A stretch of 64,000 nucleotides of DNA from contig CAVXXB010000006.1 of the NCBI GenBank assembly GCA_963765585.1, positions 1-64,000 of the forward strand, given 5' to 3'. Each line of letters starts with the position of its first letter. Position 1 is the stretch's first letter. The DNA comes from CAVXXB01 sp963765585. GTDB taxonomy: Bacteria > Calditrichota > Calditrichia > JAJRVZ01. Of this stretch, positions 39,993-49,175 are shown in pieces. The position numbers and the translations under genes are program-made. Under the pieces are notes generated by a model. That model did not search any database. It was not told the DNA's origin and worked only from the letters and a program-made list of their open reading frames with translations.

Positions 39993-42125
39993 TTAGAGCA
40001 TAATCTTCGCATCGGCGACAAAGCAGCCTTTGCCCTCATCCAACACAATCATCGGATTGATATCCAGTTCTATTATCTGGGGACATTCGATTGCCAGTTG
40101 CGACAGTCTCTGAATACAAGTCTCAATCGCCTCAATATCACGAGGTGTTCTGCCGCGGGCACCGGTCAGCATACCCGAAGATTTGGTATCCAGGATCATT
40201 TCACGGGCAGACGGCTGGTTCACCGGTGCCACCCTGAAATTGACATCACGAAAAATTTCAACAAAAATGCCACCCAGACCGAACATTACCACCGGCCCGA
40301 AAGAGGGATCACGTTTAACACCCAAAATCACTTCTTCACCTGCAGGGACCATTTTGGCCACATATATGCCGCTGATTTTTGCAGCGGGCATTTTTTCGGC
40401 AACATTTGAGTGAATTGATTTATAGGCGTCGCGAACCTGTTTTGCTGTGGTGATATTCAGCACCACTCCTTTTACATCAAATTTATGAACGATGTCATCG
40501 GAGACTACTTTCATTACAACCGGAAAACCAATTTTTTCTGCCTCTTTGACTGCATCATCCTCGGTGTTCACCATTCCTCCCGGCGGTACCGGAAAACCAT
40601 ATGCTCTCAAAACTTCAACCGCCTCACCTTCAGGTAAATACTTCCGCTTATTTTTCTTTGCTGTTTTCAGAATGGATAATGCGGTCTCGCGGTCTACATC
40701 ATCAAACTTCGTCGCCTCAGTATATTCAACTCCCAGGCGCTTTTTAAACTGATATGCCCGGGCAAATGCTTTACTCATACTTTCCGGTAGAATATAATGT
40801 GGAATTTTATGCTTTTGCAGGATATCAATACCAACCGCCACATCCGCCTCCCCCATAAAGGAAGCATAAAGCGGCTTTTCATAGTGCCCGGAAACCAAAC
40901 AGACTTCCTCGGCAATTTTTTCAATATCCGTCATGGATTGAGGTGTCAAAATGACAAATACGCCATCGACATTTTTATCTTTCATGGCATTTGCCACCGC
41001 CACATGATAGCGGTCCGCACGGGCATCGCCAATAACATCCACCGGATTTTTAATATTGGCTGTTTTTGGCAGACTTTTTTTGAATATTTCCGTGGTTTCC
41101 TCTGAAAATTTCGCCAGTTGCAGCCCATCATGAATCGCGGCATCGGTCGTCAGCACACCCGGACCGCCCGCATTGGTTATAATTGCCACCCGGTTATTTT
41201 CAGGCAGGGTCTGATAGGTCATGGCAATAGCGATGTTAAACATTTCCTCAATATTGTCACAACGGATGATTCCTGCCTGATCAAATGCGGCATCGACAAT
41301 TTCATCACTTCCGGCAAGCGAACCGGTATGGGAAGCCGCAGCCGAAGCACCTTCCATTGTGCGTCCTGATTTGAGCGCCAGGATCGGTTTTCCGCTCTCG
41401 GCAATGATATCACGGGCCGCTTTCATCAACCCCGGTCCGTCACTGATTTCCTCCAGATAAACCAGAATCACCTTTGTTTTTGGATCATCTTTTAAATAGT
41501 ACAGCAGGTCTATCTCACTGATATCGGCTTTATTACCAAAACTGACAAATTTTGAAAATCCAATATGTTTTGCTTGCGCATAATCCAGAACGGCGGTACA
41601 AAGTGCGCCGCTTTGGGATAAAAAGGCGATACTGCCTTCTTCCGGCATTTTTCGGGCAAATGAGGCATTCAGCAACGATTTGGGATCGGTATTGATGACA
41701 CCCAGACAATTTGGACCAATAAATGACATATCATATTTGTCGGCAATTTCTTTAATTTGCTTTTCGCGTTCGAGTCCGATGCCACCTACTTCCTTAAAAC
41801 CAGCGGAAATTATAATTGCGGATTTAATTCCTTTTTCGCCACATTGCTCCAAAGCCAGATGACAAACAGAACTGGGAAATACCAGTATGGCCAGGTCAAC
41901 GGGATCGACAATATCGGAGACATATTTATGACATTTTATACTGGAGATGAAGTGTTCACGTGGGCTGACCGGGTAAACAATTCCCTGGAAATCGGTTTTT
42001 AGAATATTAACGATAATGTCTGCCGGAACGGTACCCAATACCTTATTTGCACCGATAACAGTGAGCGATTCCGGATAAAAGATTTTTTCAAGATTTTTTT
42101 GCTGAAGTGCTGCAGATTTAGCCAT
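39993..42125 (-). CDS. Acetyl-CoA synthetase (ADP-forming), fused alpha-beta
   Basis: An intact 710-residue protein. Residues 1-460 form the alpha part: CoA-binding domain (VTVIGANKVLGTVPADI), FIGPNCLGVINTD, and the phosphohistidine region AAASHTGSLAGSDE. Residues 480-710 form the ATP-grasp beta part: VLRAYGFPVPPGGMV, FPVVMKVVSDDIVHKFD, VMFGLGGIFVEIF and IIELDINPMIV. It interconverts acetyl-CoA (or another acyl-CoA) with acetate while making ATP by substrate-level phosphorylation, as in fermentative bacteria and archaea. Single gene, flanked by word repeats. Confidence 0.93.
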   Translation of the reverse strand: MAKSAALQQKNLEKIFYPESLTVIGANKVLGTVPADIIVNILKTDFQGIVYPVSPREHFISSIKCHKYVSDIVDPVDLAILVFPSSVCHLALEQCGEKGIKSAIIISAGFKEVGGIGLEREKQIKEIADKYDMSFIGPNCLGVINTDPKSLLNASFARKMPEEGSIAFLSQSGALCTAVLDYAQAKHIGFSKFVSFGNKADISEIDLLYYLKDDPKTKVILVYLEEISDGPGLMKAARDIIAESGKPILALKSGRTMEGASAAASHTGSLAGSDEIVDAAFDQAGIIRCDNIEEMFNIAIAMTYQTLPENNRVAIITNAGGPGVLTTDAAIHDGLQLAKFSEETTEIFKKSLPKTANIKNPVDVIGDARADRYHVAVANAMKDKNVDGVFVILTPQSMTDIEKIAEEVCLVSGHYEKPLYASFMGEADVAVGIDILQKHKIPHYILPESMSKAFARAYQFKKRLGVEYTEATKFDDVDRETALSILKTAKKNKRKYLPEGEAVEVLRAYGFPVPPGGMVNTEDDAVKEAEKIGFPVVMKVVSDDIVHKFDVKGVVLNITTAKQVRDAYKSIHSNVAEKMPAAKISGIYVAKMVPAGEEVILGVKRDPSFGPVVMFGLGGIFVEIFRDVNFRVAPVNQPSAREMILDTKSSGMLTGARGRTPRDIEAIETCIQRLSQLAIECPQIIELDINPMIVLDEGKGCFVADAKIML

Positions 42126-42326
42126 AGGAGTTCCTTATGATTATTTGGGAGATAATTATGAGGTACTCGGCACTCGTCACTGGGTACTCGTCTATAGAGT
42201 CCTCGCATCTTTTTCATTAGAATCTAAAAAGTAGTATTATTCATAATAACAAAGATGTTATATCAGGCCAATAGCCAGCATCCCTATTTATTGACCAGCA
42301 GCGAGTGCCTAGTGCCGAGTGCCATT
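42126..42326. repeat. Spacer with inverted GTGCCGAG words
   Basis: No gene. TACTCGGCACTCGTCACTGGG on the left side and GCGAGTGCCTAGTGCCGAG on the right, facing each other around a unique AT-rich centre. Confidence 0.75.
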
Positions 42327-42569
42327 TCAATTCACATAACCTGAAATAAACGCCACCGCATCTGAGACTGTCTGGATCTCAAGTGCTTTATCTTCATCCA
42401 TTTCGATATCAAATTCTTCTTCAAAAGCAGCAACCAGTTCCATACTCTGCATAGAATCGGCACCGAGATCAAAGATAAAATTGGCATCGTCAGATATACC
42501 GGACATCTCTGTTTTCAATACATTCGCGATGACTTTTTTTACTCCATCCTGGATTTGTTTGTTATCCAT
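42327..42569 (-). CDS. Acyl carrier protein
   Basis: An 80-residue acidic helical protein with the phosphopantetheine serine in DLGADSMQSMELV and the following EEEFDIEMDED. It carries acyl chains for fatty-acid or polyketide-like synthesis. AGGAG eight bases before the ATG is a good ribosome binding site. It is a lone gene without fab neighbours; DSM replaces the usual DSL. It could be the main AcpP or a specialised copy, and context does not decide. Confidence 0.9.
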   Translation of the reverse strand: MDNKQIQDGVKKVIANVLKTEMSGISDDANFIFDLGADSMQSMELVAAFEEEFDIEMDEDKALEIQTVSDAVAFISGYVN

Positions 42570-43159
42570 AGTTCCTCCTTGTGTATAATTATGATTTAAG
42601 TGATTTGTCTAAGTTTAGAAAAAAGTCCCTAAGCGCCTAAGTCCCTTAGTCCCTGAGAAAGGCACAAAGGCACAAAGGCACAAATAATTTTCACTTCGAA
42701 ATTCCATTCGATATTAGTCAATCCGGCATATTCAGGTACTTTTCGATAATTCAACATTCAATATTCGATATTCTAACTTTTAAAAACTTAGCCCACAGCA
42801 AGTGAGAAAAAGTCCCTAAGTGCCTAAGTCCCTGAGTCCCTATTGAGAGTCAGGATCCGGCAGAAATATATCCATCATTGCATGTTTCAGGTACTTTTTG
42901 ACTTCGAAATTCAATATTCGATATTCTAACTTTTAACAACATATCGTGCCCCTACGATTGCCATTTCTTAGGGACTCAGGTGCTCAGGGACTTTGTCTCT
43001 TTGTCGCTTTGTCTCTCTGTCACTTTTTACCAACTTCACGTCTTTATACCACAACGCTAAATTGTAAAAATCCCTTGATATTTAGTTAAAAAGCACTATA
43101 TTTGGATAGTTTATCCTCTGAACGAACTTTCTAGTTAATATAATACATTTGGAGCAAAA
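42570..43159. repeat. Divergent spacer with duplicated word block
   Basis: No gene; it separates divergent acp and ROK genes, so promoters of both must lie here, but none stands out. Two related blocks follow each other (about 42618-42780 and 42806-42935): each has AAAAAGTCCCTAAG, AATCCGGCA or GATCCGGCA, CAGGTACTTTT and CAATATTCGATATTCTAAC. On the right, TTAGGGACTCAGG and TTTGTCTCTTTGTCGC are inverted copies of left-side words. Confidence 0.7.
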
Positions 43160-44413
43160 ATGTTACAGCAAATTGGTTCGGGTGTTAAATTTATAAAAGA
43201 TTTTAACGAACTTAATGTATTACGCTTCATAAAAAACAATGCTCCGGTTTCGCGTGCGGAAATTGCCAAAAGATACCATCTATCAAAAGCAGCAGTCTCG
43301 GAGATTATCGCCCGTCTGATCACTCAGGGCTATGTCAGTGAGGTTGGCGTCGGGCATTCGACAAAACGTGGTGGACGCAAGCCAATTATGCTGCGCTTTA
43401 ATGAAAAGGCGGGATATGTTATCGCGGTTGAAATTAAACGAAAACATGCCCAGGTAGCATTGATTGATCTGGATGCCAATATTCATAAAAAAGAAACGAT
43501 CGAGTATCCACGTGGAACAGACTTTGAAGATGTGGTTAAAAAAATCGTTCCGGTCATTCACAAACAACTGACCACAAAATGGATTGCCAAATCGAAGGGA
43601 ATCGGTATTGGCATCGGTATTCCCGGTATTATTGATTATGAAAACGGCTGTGTAAAAGTCAGTGATACCCTGCACAACTGGGAGAAAGTACCGATTCGCT
43701 CCATATTTAAGAATGAATTCAATCTGGAAGTAGTGGTTGAAAATGATGTAAAAACCATGACCCTTGGTGAAGGCCTGTTCGGCCAGGGTAAAGAGTATAA
43801 TAATCTGGTAAATTTGTGGATCGGTGATGGAATCGGCGCCGGTATTATCATAAATGGATCCTTATTACGTGGATGTACTGCCAGTGCCGGTGAAGTCGGC
43901 TATGACGAGTTGGGTTTCTTTATACGGGATAGAGCGGAGTTCCCCCTTCTCTATAAAGAACAAAAAGATTTTGGCGATATCTTATCCAATAAATTATTAC
44001 TCGATAGTGCCAGTAATGCACTTGAGAATGGCTGTAAATCTGAATTGACCCCCGAATCGCTGACACTGGACACTTTGGCAGCTGCCGCACAAAACGGGGA
44101 TCCGCTGGCAGTACAATTATTGCGTGAATATTCCAATATTCTGGGCATACTCTGTATCAATCTCATAAATACACTCAACACAGAACTGCTGATCATTAGC
44201 GGAGAACTCGTAAACAAGAGTGAAAAATTACTTGAGTTTGTGCGCGAAAGAGTTCATAAGGATATTCTCCATGAACCAGCACAGGCAGTGAAGGTGGTTC
44301 CGGGAGCACTAAATGATCAGGGAATTGTTCTGGGTGCCAGCGGGTTGGTACTTGAGGATCTGTTTTATCAGGAAAATATTAATGTTGTAAAGTATCGCGA
44401 GATTTTTAAGTAG
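43160..44413 (+). CDS. ROK-family transcriptional regulator (NagC/XylR type)
   Basis: An intact 417-residue protein. Residues 15-70 are a winged HTH (LNVLRFIKNNAPVSRAEIAK, SKAAVSEIIARLITQGYV). The ROK sugar-kinase-like part follows with GIGIGIPGIIDYENG, VVENDVKTMTLGEGLFGQG and IGDGIGAGIIINGSLLRG. The usual cysteine zinc motif after the glycine-rich turn is missing (CTASAGEVGYDELGF). Such regulators sense sugars and repress uptake or catabolic genes; with nagB nearby an amino sugar is plausible (inference). Confidence 0.9.
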   Translation: MLQQIGSGVKFIKDFNELNVLRFIKNNAPVSRAEIAKRYHLSKAAVSEIIARLITQGYVSEVGVGHSTKRGGRKPIMLRFNEKAGYVIAVEIKRKHAQVALIDLDANIHKKETIEYPRGTDFEDVVKKIVPVIHKQLTTKWIAKSKGIGIGIGIPGIIDYENGCVKVSDTLHNWEKVPIRSIFKNEFNLEVVVENDVKTMTLGEGLFGQGKEYNNLVNLWIGDGIGAGIIINGSLLRGCTASAGEVGYDELGFFIRDRAEFPLLYKEQKDFGDILSNKLLLDSASNALENGCKSELTPESLTLDTLAAAAQNGDPLAVQLLREYSNILGILCINLINTLNTELLIISGELVNKSEKLLEFVRERVHKDILHEPAQAVKVVPGALNDQGIVLGASGLVLEDLFYQENINVVKYREIFK

Positions 44414-44444
44414 ATCGACATTAATTTCTATTTTGGTATGAATG

Positions 44445-44464
44445 GGTCGAAATTAATTTCGACC
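44445..44464. terminator. 20-bp perfect palindrome between convergent genes
   Basis: GGTCGAAATTAATTTCGACC lies between the convergent ROK and beta-lactamase-like genes and includes the stop codon of the latter. It could form a short hairpin in both transcripts, but has no T-run, so the terminator call is weak. Confidence 0.3.
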
Positions 44465-45334
44465 TACGTACACCATGCTGGATATTTCCGCAATGGCAGT
44501 TTTCGCATCCTCAGCCTCTTCAAATCCGCGAGTTAGTATAGTCAGAACATACGGCGGCCCATCAGGGGGAAAAATAATACCACTATCATGACTTATTTCC
44601 GTTATTGAGCCTGTTTTATGGGCTACTTTTACTTCTTCAGGCAATTTTGCCGGAATTTTATCATTAAACTTTTGCTGCAGTAGTATCTGGATCATTTCCC
44701 TGGTACTGTTTTCATTTCCCGCATTGCCCTGTAACAGAGCCGAGAAAATTTTGGTCAGCGCCTGTGCCGTCGTCCGGTTACTTTTTCCCGCACGATACGC
44801 CTTAATATCTTCCACACCTCGCAACACCTTCATACCGGAGGCACCCATATTTTCAACCGTTATCTGCACATTTTCCGCATTAACCAAATCAATCAGGATG
44901 TTCGTCGCCAGGTTACCACTCCAGATAATCATATCCACAACCAGATTATGGATTGTTTCCTTTTGTCCAATCAACCCGTACAACCGATCCCCGCTATCCA
45001 CATCGATATCCATGGAATAGATGCTGCCATCAATGATGCTCTTAAATTCGTTTTTTACTACAATCGAATCAGATAGTGCAAATTTACCTTCTTCGGCTTG
45101 TTTAAAAACTTCAATCATAACCGGAACCTTCATGGTACTGGCCGCATGCATCACAACCGTATCGTTAATTCCAAGGTAAATTTTTTGATCAGGAATCTCC
45201 AGAGAAACGGCTATCTCTCCGGATTGAGTTTTGATATAATCCTGTATTTGTAATTTTAAATCATCTGACATGGTACCTGAATCTCCACAATTAATAAAAT
45301 AAAGCAGACAAAAAGAAATAATAAGTGATTTCAT
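44453..45334 (-). CDS. Class A beta-lactamase-like serine hydrolase, probable lipoprotein
   Basis: Starts at ATG 45334, with AGGAAA upstream; the longer frame to 45397 is read from CCTTGAACC word repeats. A signal peptide ends at a possible lipid cysteine (CLLYFINC). The active-site motifs are SxxK in HAASTMKVPVM, SGN in IIWSGNLATN, and KTG in VAHKTGSITE. The class A E166xxLN loop is not seen as such (GVEDIKAYRAGKSN stands there), so it may be a penicillin-recognising enzyme or peptidase without strong beta-lactamase activity. 293 residues. Confidence 0.8.
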   Translation of the reverse strand: MKSLIISFCLLYFINCGDSGTMSDDLKLQIQDYIKTQSGEIAVSLEIPDQKIYLGINDTVVMHAASTMKVPVMIEVFKQAEEGKFALSDSIVVKNEFKSIIDGSIYSMDIDVDSGDRLYGLIGQKETIHNLVVDMIIWSGNLATNILIDLVNAENVQITVENMGASGMKVLRGVEDIKAYRAGKSNRTTAQALTKIFSALLQGNAGNENSTREMIQILLQQKFNDKIPAKLPEEVKVAHKTGSITEISHDSGIIFPPDGPPYVLTILTRGFEEAEDAKTAIAEISSMVYVGRN

Positions 45335-45574
45335 TTCTGATTTCCTGTTGATGAGAATAATATATAGATAAATGCAGGCTTCAGGTTCAAGGTACAAGGT
45401 ACAAGGATCAAGGATAAAGTACAGTTCCTAAGCGCCTGAGTCCCTGAGTTTTTTTACTTCAAAAATCAACATTTTATATTCAATATTCGATATTCAAAAG
45501 CCTGGAGCCATGAGGCCTGAGGCCTGGAGCCAAAATCCTTGAACCTTGAGCCTTGCTCCTTGATCCTTATAAAT
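45335..45574. repeat. Left inverted word array of the LOG gene
   Basis: No gene. CAAGGTACAAGGTACAAGG, CGCCTGAGTCCCTGAG, TTTACTTCAAAAATCAACA, TTCAATATTCGATATTC, AAGCCTGGAGCC, CCTTGAACCTTGAGCC. About 120 bp of it is found almost unchanged, inverted, at 46393-46565 on the other side of the LOG gene. Confidence 0.85.
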
Positions 45575-46336
45575 TCAATACCCCATATTTTCAACCAGGT
45601 AATTGAACGCCTCATCCACATCATCACTAAAATGAAACAGGTCCAGATCTTCCTGATTTATGGTACCCCACTTGACCAGCGCATCAAAATTAATAACTTC
45701 CTTCCAGAAATCAGTTCCATAGATGAGAATCGGAAGTTTCTTGTCAATTTTTCTGGTTTGTATTAGTGTAAGACATTCCATTAGTTCATCCATGGTACCA
45801 AAACCACCGGGGAAGATCACCAGCGCCTTTGCCAGATAAACAAACCAAAATTTTCGAACGAAAAAATAATGAAATTCAAAATTTAATTCATCGCTGATGT
45901 ATGGATTTGGATATTGTTCCATGGGCAAACTGACATTCAGTCCAACAGACTGTCCGCCTGCCAGATGTGCGCCCTTATTGGCAGCCTCCATCATGCCCGG
46001 ACCACCTCCCGAGCACATATAAAAGGTCTGCATTCCGGTCGATTTATCCATATAATGTTCGGTAAGTTTTTTGGAAAGAGTGACTGCATCCTCATAATAT
46101 TGTGCCATGCGCAGGGCATACTTTTGTTTTTCATTATTGTCAGAATTTAATTGTGTGTTTTCAAGATCATTTGATCTTGCTGAACCAAAAAGAACGATTG
46201 TATTATTGATATTATATTTTTTAAACCGGGCCTCCGGTTCATAAAATTCGGAAAGAATCCTAATTGTGCGGGCATCCGCACTATTTAAAAACTTGGGATT
46301 GTTATATGCTTTGGGTGGCTTGGATTTGTTGGTCAT
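45575..46336 (-). CDS. LOG-family protein (Lysine decarboxylase-like, TIGR00730 type)
   Basis: Start chosen at ATG 46336 (MTNKSKPPKAYNNPKFLN), since the longer frame runs into repeats. NNTIVLFGSARSNDL, CSGGGPGMMEAANKGA, VSLPMEQYPNPYIS and the nucleotide-binding motif IFPGGFGTMDEL are the LOG signature. LOG proteins are nucleoside monophosphate phosphoribohydrolases that release cytokinin-like free bases; in bacteria the role is often nucleotide cleanup. 253 residues. The gene is bracketed by nearly identical inverted word arrays. Confidence 0.9.
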   Translation of the reverse strand: MTNKSKPPKAYNNPKFLNSADARTIRILSEFYEPEARFKKYNINNTIVLFGSARSNDLENTQLNSDNNEKQKYALRMAQYYEDAVTLSKKLTEHYMDKSTGMQTFYMCSGGGPGMMEAANKGAHLAGGQSVGLNVSLPMEQYPNPYISDELNFEFHYFFVRKFWFVYLAKALVIFPGGFGTMDELMECLTLIQTRKIDKKLPILIYGTDFWKEVINFDALVKWGTINQEDLDLFHFSDDVDEAFNYLVENMGY

Positions 46337-46567
46337 TGTTTTAATCCTGTATTTTTGGAAACAAAAGATAATGGAAAAATGGATAAGAAGATAGAGGACC
46401 AAGGAGCAACGTTCAAGGATTTAGACTCCAGGCTTTTGAATATCGAATATTGAATATAAAATGTTGATTTTTGAAGTAAAAAACTCAGGGACTTAGGGAC
46501 TGTTCTTTATCCTTGTTGTACCTTGAACCTACAGCCTGGGGCCTGAAGCCTTTAGCCTTTCGCCTAC
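46337..46567. repeat. Right inverted word array of the LOG gene
   Basis: No gene. ACCAAGGAGCAACGTTCAAGG, GAATATCGAATATTGAATA, GTTGATTTTTGAAGT, CTCAGGGACTTAGGGACTG, CCTGGGGCCTGAAGCC and GCCTTTCGCC. It is the reverse complement of much of 45367-45545. Confidence 0.85.
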
Positions 46568-47785
46568 TCACACCGTAAACTCATCGGCATGTTTCATATA
46601 ATCAAAGAAGGAGATTTCTTCCAGGTCGGAACTATAATCCCCGGCAAGTGAGCGGAGGTCCAAATATGACATTCCCACAACCATGGTCTGGCAACTTTTT
46701 AAAAGCGTTTGCATGAATACGGCTACTGCCAGCGTTTTTTTCTCATCCCAGGTATCACTAAAATTAAATTCAACCTGCACCTGGGGGGCCACTTTTATCT
46801 GAAATGTGCTAATGATGGGAAAATATGGCTCGAGTTCTTTTTTCGCTTTGGTGATTATTTCCTTTAGCGCTTGTGATCCAATAATTGCGATTAGCCTGCT
46901 GAGTAACTTGTCAATCAGATGTATGATTACTTCTTCAGTGGTCAGAACCTTTTTCTCTCCCTCTACTACTTCGGCGGTTTGCGTTTCCATATCTTTAAGA
47001 GGTACTTCATCCGGTACTGATTCGTCTGCAAGGTCTTCTTCTCTTTCATCATTCGTTTCTTCATCAGATCTGTGAATTTCTTCATCAATACTGAATAATT
47101 TTGGTTCAATTGTGAACGCGCCATCGGTCCATTGCATCAACTGATCCATAGCCTCATCATCACTCAATTCATTCATGTCCACATCCTGTACATTTCCCTT
47201 AACAAAATTTATTTCAGCATGCTGATCTTCATGGCTCAATTTTAACAGACCGGTGAGGGAGTTTTGTTCACAAAATTTCAGAATTTCAAAGAATGAATTA
47301 TCCTTCAGTAAACCTGATGGTGCTATTTTTGAGTGATAAAACTTTTCGGATTCGGCTCGTTTCAGATTGGCGTCTTTCAGACGTTGACTAAGCATGTGTG
47401 AAAGTGATAAGGAAATGGTAGGATTTTCTTTAAGAATTTTATCGAAACCATCTTTCTCGAGTCGGAGGAGCGAAACCGGGGTAATGGTTTCGATACTTGC
47501 CGAGCGCGGTTCACCGGTGATTAACGCCATCTCGCCAAAATAATCACCCGCGTCTAATTTGGATAATACAATTTTCTCATCGTCATCAGGCGCATTGATA
47601 AATACCTGTACACTACCCTTTTTTATGATAAAAAGGCTGTCACCTCTAGCGCCTTGTTCAATAATTAAGATATTTTGAGGGAATTCTACATGTGAGACAC
47701 TAGTTTCAATGGAATGAAAACTTTCATCGGAAAGATCTTTAAACGGCGGTAAATTTTTAAGATATTCTATTGTGTCATTATTCAT
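46568..47785 (-). CDS. Cyclic nucleotide-binding protein with PATAN/DUF4388 domain
   Basis: Residues 1-125 form a cNMP-binding barrel (QGARGDSLFIIKKGSVQVF, GDYFGEMALITGEPRSAS). Residues 155-240 form a DUF4388/PATAN module (FFEILKFCEQNSLTGLLKL, EINFVKGNVQDVDMNEL). An acidic linker and a C-terminal domain of about 110 residues (FQIKVAPQVQVEFNFSD, CQTMVVGMSYLDLRSLAG) of unknown type follow. No DNA-binding HTH is present, so it probably acts by protein contacts in signalling. It starts one base after the stop of its paralogue and the two must form one operon. Confidence 0.85.
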   Translation of the reverse strand: MNNDTIEYLKNLPPFKDLSDESFHSIETSVSHVEFPQNILIIEQGARGDSLFIIKKGSVQVFINAPDDDEKIVLSKLDAGDYFGEMALITGEPRSASIETITPVSLLRLEKDGFDKILKENPTISLSLSHMLSQRLKDANLKRAESEKFYHSKIAPSGLLKDNSFFEILKFCEQNSLTGLLKLSHEDQHAEINFVKGNVQDVDMNELSDDEAMDQLMQWTDGAFTIEPKLFSIDEEIHRSDEETNDEREEDLADESVPDEVPLKDMETQTAEVVEGEKKVLTTEEVIIHLIDKLLSRLIAIIGSQALKEIITKAKKELEPYFPIISTFQIKVAPQVQVEFNFSDTWDEKKTLAVAVFMQTLLKSCQTMVVGMSYLDLRSLAGDYSSDLEEISFFDYMKHADEFTV

Positions 47786-47786
47786 A

Positions 47787-48860
47787 TTAAATCATATTTT
47801 CGACCAACTTGACAATCTCACTGACTTCGTGCGTCTTTGTAAGTTCTGCTTTGCCCAATGTCTCCAGAGTATCAGCAAAATCTGATCGCACCGAATCATC
47901 GGCCAGAAAAATAAATGGGATATTATTGTTCGCCTTAACCGATTTACAAAAATCTATGCCCAGTCCGTCGGCCAGTTTTACATCGGAAATGATAATATCC
48001 GGCAAATTACTGCTGATAATGGCATTGGATTTTTCTATATTCTCGGCAGAACTGACCTTATATCCCAGGCCCTTAAAAGCGCGCTCTATCAATTTGCGGA
48101 CCACCAGACTATTGTTGACAATCAATATTTCCTTTTGCTCACCCGTATCCTTTATATCCTCATCCATCGAGAGTGGTTTTGAATTTATTTCAAACTCACC
48201 CTGATCCCAGGTTAGCAATTCATCCAAAGCCGCATCATCCGCTTTATCACCAAGCTTCACACCGATCACTTCGCCGCGCTGCCAATCAAAGACACCTTTC
48301 ACGCCATCTTTGATGAGAGTCAGGGTACCGGTAAGTGAGTTGCTTTCACAGAAGCTGATCAGATTTACAATTGGTTTTTCAGACAGATTGCCCTTCAAAC
48401 CCGGATCTTTTACAGAACCCGGTGTGGACATGGAGGTTGCTTTTGACAGGGTTTCCCGTAGTCGCTTGCTCACAATTTTACCCATACTGAGTGATATTGA
48501 AGGAAATCTTTCCAGGATTACATCAAAGTCTGTCTTGTGCAGTAAAAACATTTCTGATTCATCGGTAGCCCGAACGGTTGCAGATCTTGTCTCGCCTGTT
48601 AATAATGCCATCTCACCAAAATAGTCTCCTGCGCCAAGTGTTGCTACGACTTGCTCGGCACCATCTGCTGAGTATATACAAATATCCACTCTCCCGGTAA
48701 TGATAATATACATTGTATCACCCGGATCTCCGACCTTACAGATCACTTCAGTTTTATCAAAAGTTTTGAATTTTAGCCGTTCAACAATAAAATCAATACT
48801 CTCCTTACCCAGCATGCGAAAAATCGGGACTTGTTGCAGGACTTTACTTATTTGGATCAT
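47787..48860 (-). CDS. Cyclic nucleotide-binding, PATAN/DUF4388 and receiver domain protein
   Basis: A paralogue of the next gene with the same first two modules: cNMP barrel (VGDPGDTMYIIITGRVDICI, GDYFGEMALLTGETRSA) and DUF4388/PATAN (LISFCESNSLTGTLTLI, VFDWQRGEVIGVKLG). Instead of the other's C-terminal domain it ends with a response-regulator receiver: KEILIVNNSLVVRKLIERAF, the likely phospho-Asp in DIIISDVKLADGLGIDF, and FIFLADDS. The acidic pair at the start of the receiver is replaced by asparagines (VNN), so phosphorylation may be weak or absent. No histidine kinase is adjacent. Confidence 0.87.
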   Translation of the reverse strand: MIQISKVLQQVPIFRMLGKESIDFIVERLKFKTFDKTEVICKVGDPGDTMYIIITGRVDICIYSADGAEQVVATLGAGDYFGEMALLTGETRSATVRATDESEMFLLHKTDFDVILERFPSISLSMGKIVSKRLRETLSKATSMSTPGSVKDPGLKGNLSEKPIVNLISFCESNSLTGTLTLIKDGVKGVFDWQRGEVIGVKLGDKADDAALDELLTWDQGEFEINSKPLSMDEDIKDTGEQKEILIVNNSLVVRKLIERAFKGLGYKVSSAENIEKSNAIISSNLPDIIISDVKLADGLGIDFCKSVKANNNIPFIFLADDSVRSDFADTLETLGKAELTKTHEVSEIVKLVENMI

Positions 48861-48986
48861 TCTTCCTCCAATAAGAGCTGTGAGTCACAGAGGACACACC
48901 AAATTAGATTTCTTTCAATTCATAGTTAAGGTTAAGATATCTATAGTTATTCCGCAATAAAAATAATTGCTAATTAGCCGAATAAA

Positions 48987-49175
48987 TTAGAGTAATACCC
49001 GGGTAATATAACGATACGCAAAATATACGATACAAAAGATAACTATCAACCACCAAATCGATCGAACTTTTGCTGACGATTGTAATCGCTCAAACTTAAT
49101 TTTTTTATTATCAGAGTCCGATTGCGATGACAGGTTGAACGGGTCAAATTTGTACCCACGCTTTGAAGGTATCAT
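48987..49175 (-). CDS. Small single-pass membrane protein, unknown
   Basis: A 62-residue reading frame: a polar N-terminal half (KFDPFNLSSQSDSDNKKIKF) and a C-terminal membrane helix (IWWLIVIFCIVYFAYRYI). Placement just upstream of the cNMP proteins and a sensible polar-then-hydrophobic layout favour a real gene. There is no clear ribosome binding site and no family was recognised. Confidence 0.45.
   Translation of the reverse strand: MIPSKRGYKFDPFNLSSQSDSDNKKIKFERLQSSAKVRSIWWLIVIFCIVYFAYRYITRVLL

Noticed and set aside
44445..44464. Strong bidirectional terminator
   Set aside because: Perfect palindrome in a convergent spacer, but no T-run on either side; kept only as a weak call.
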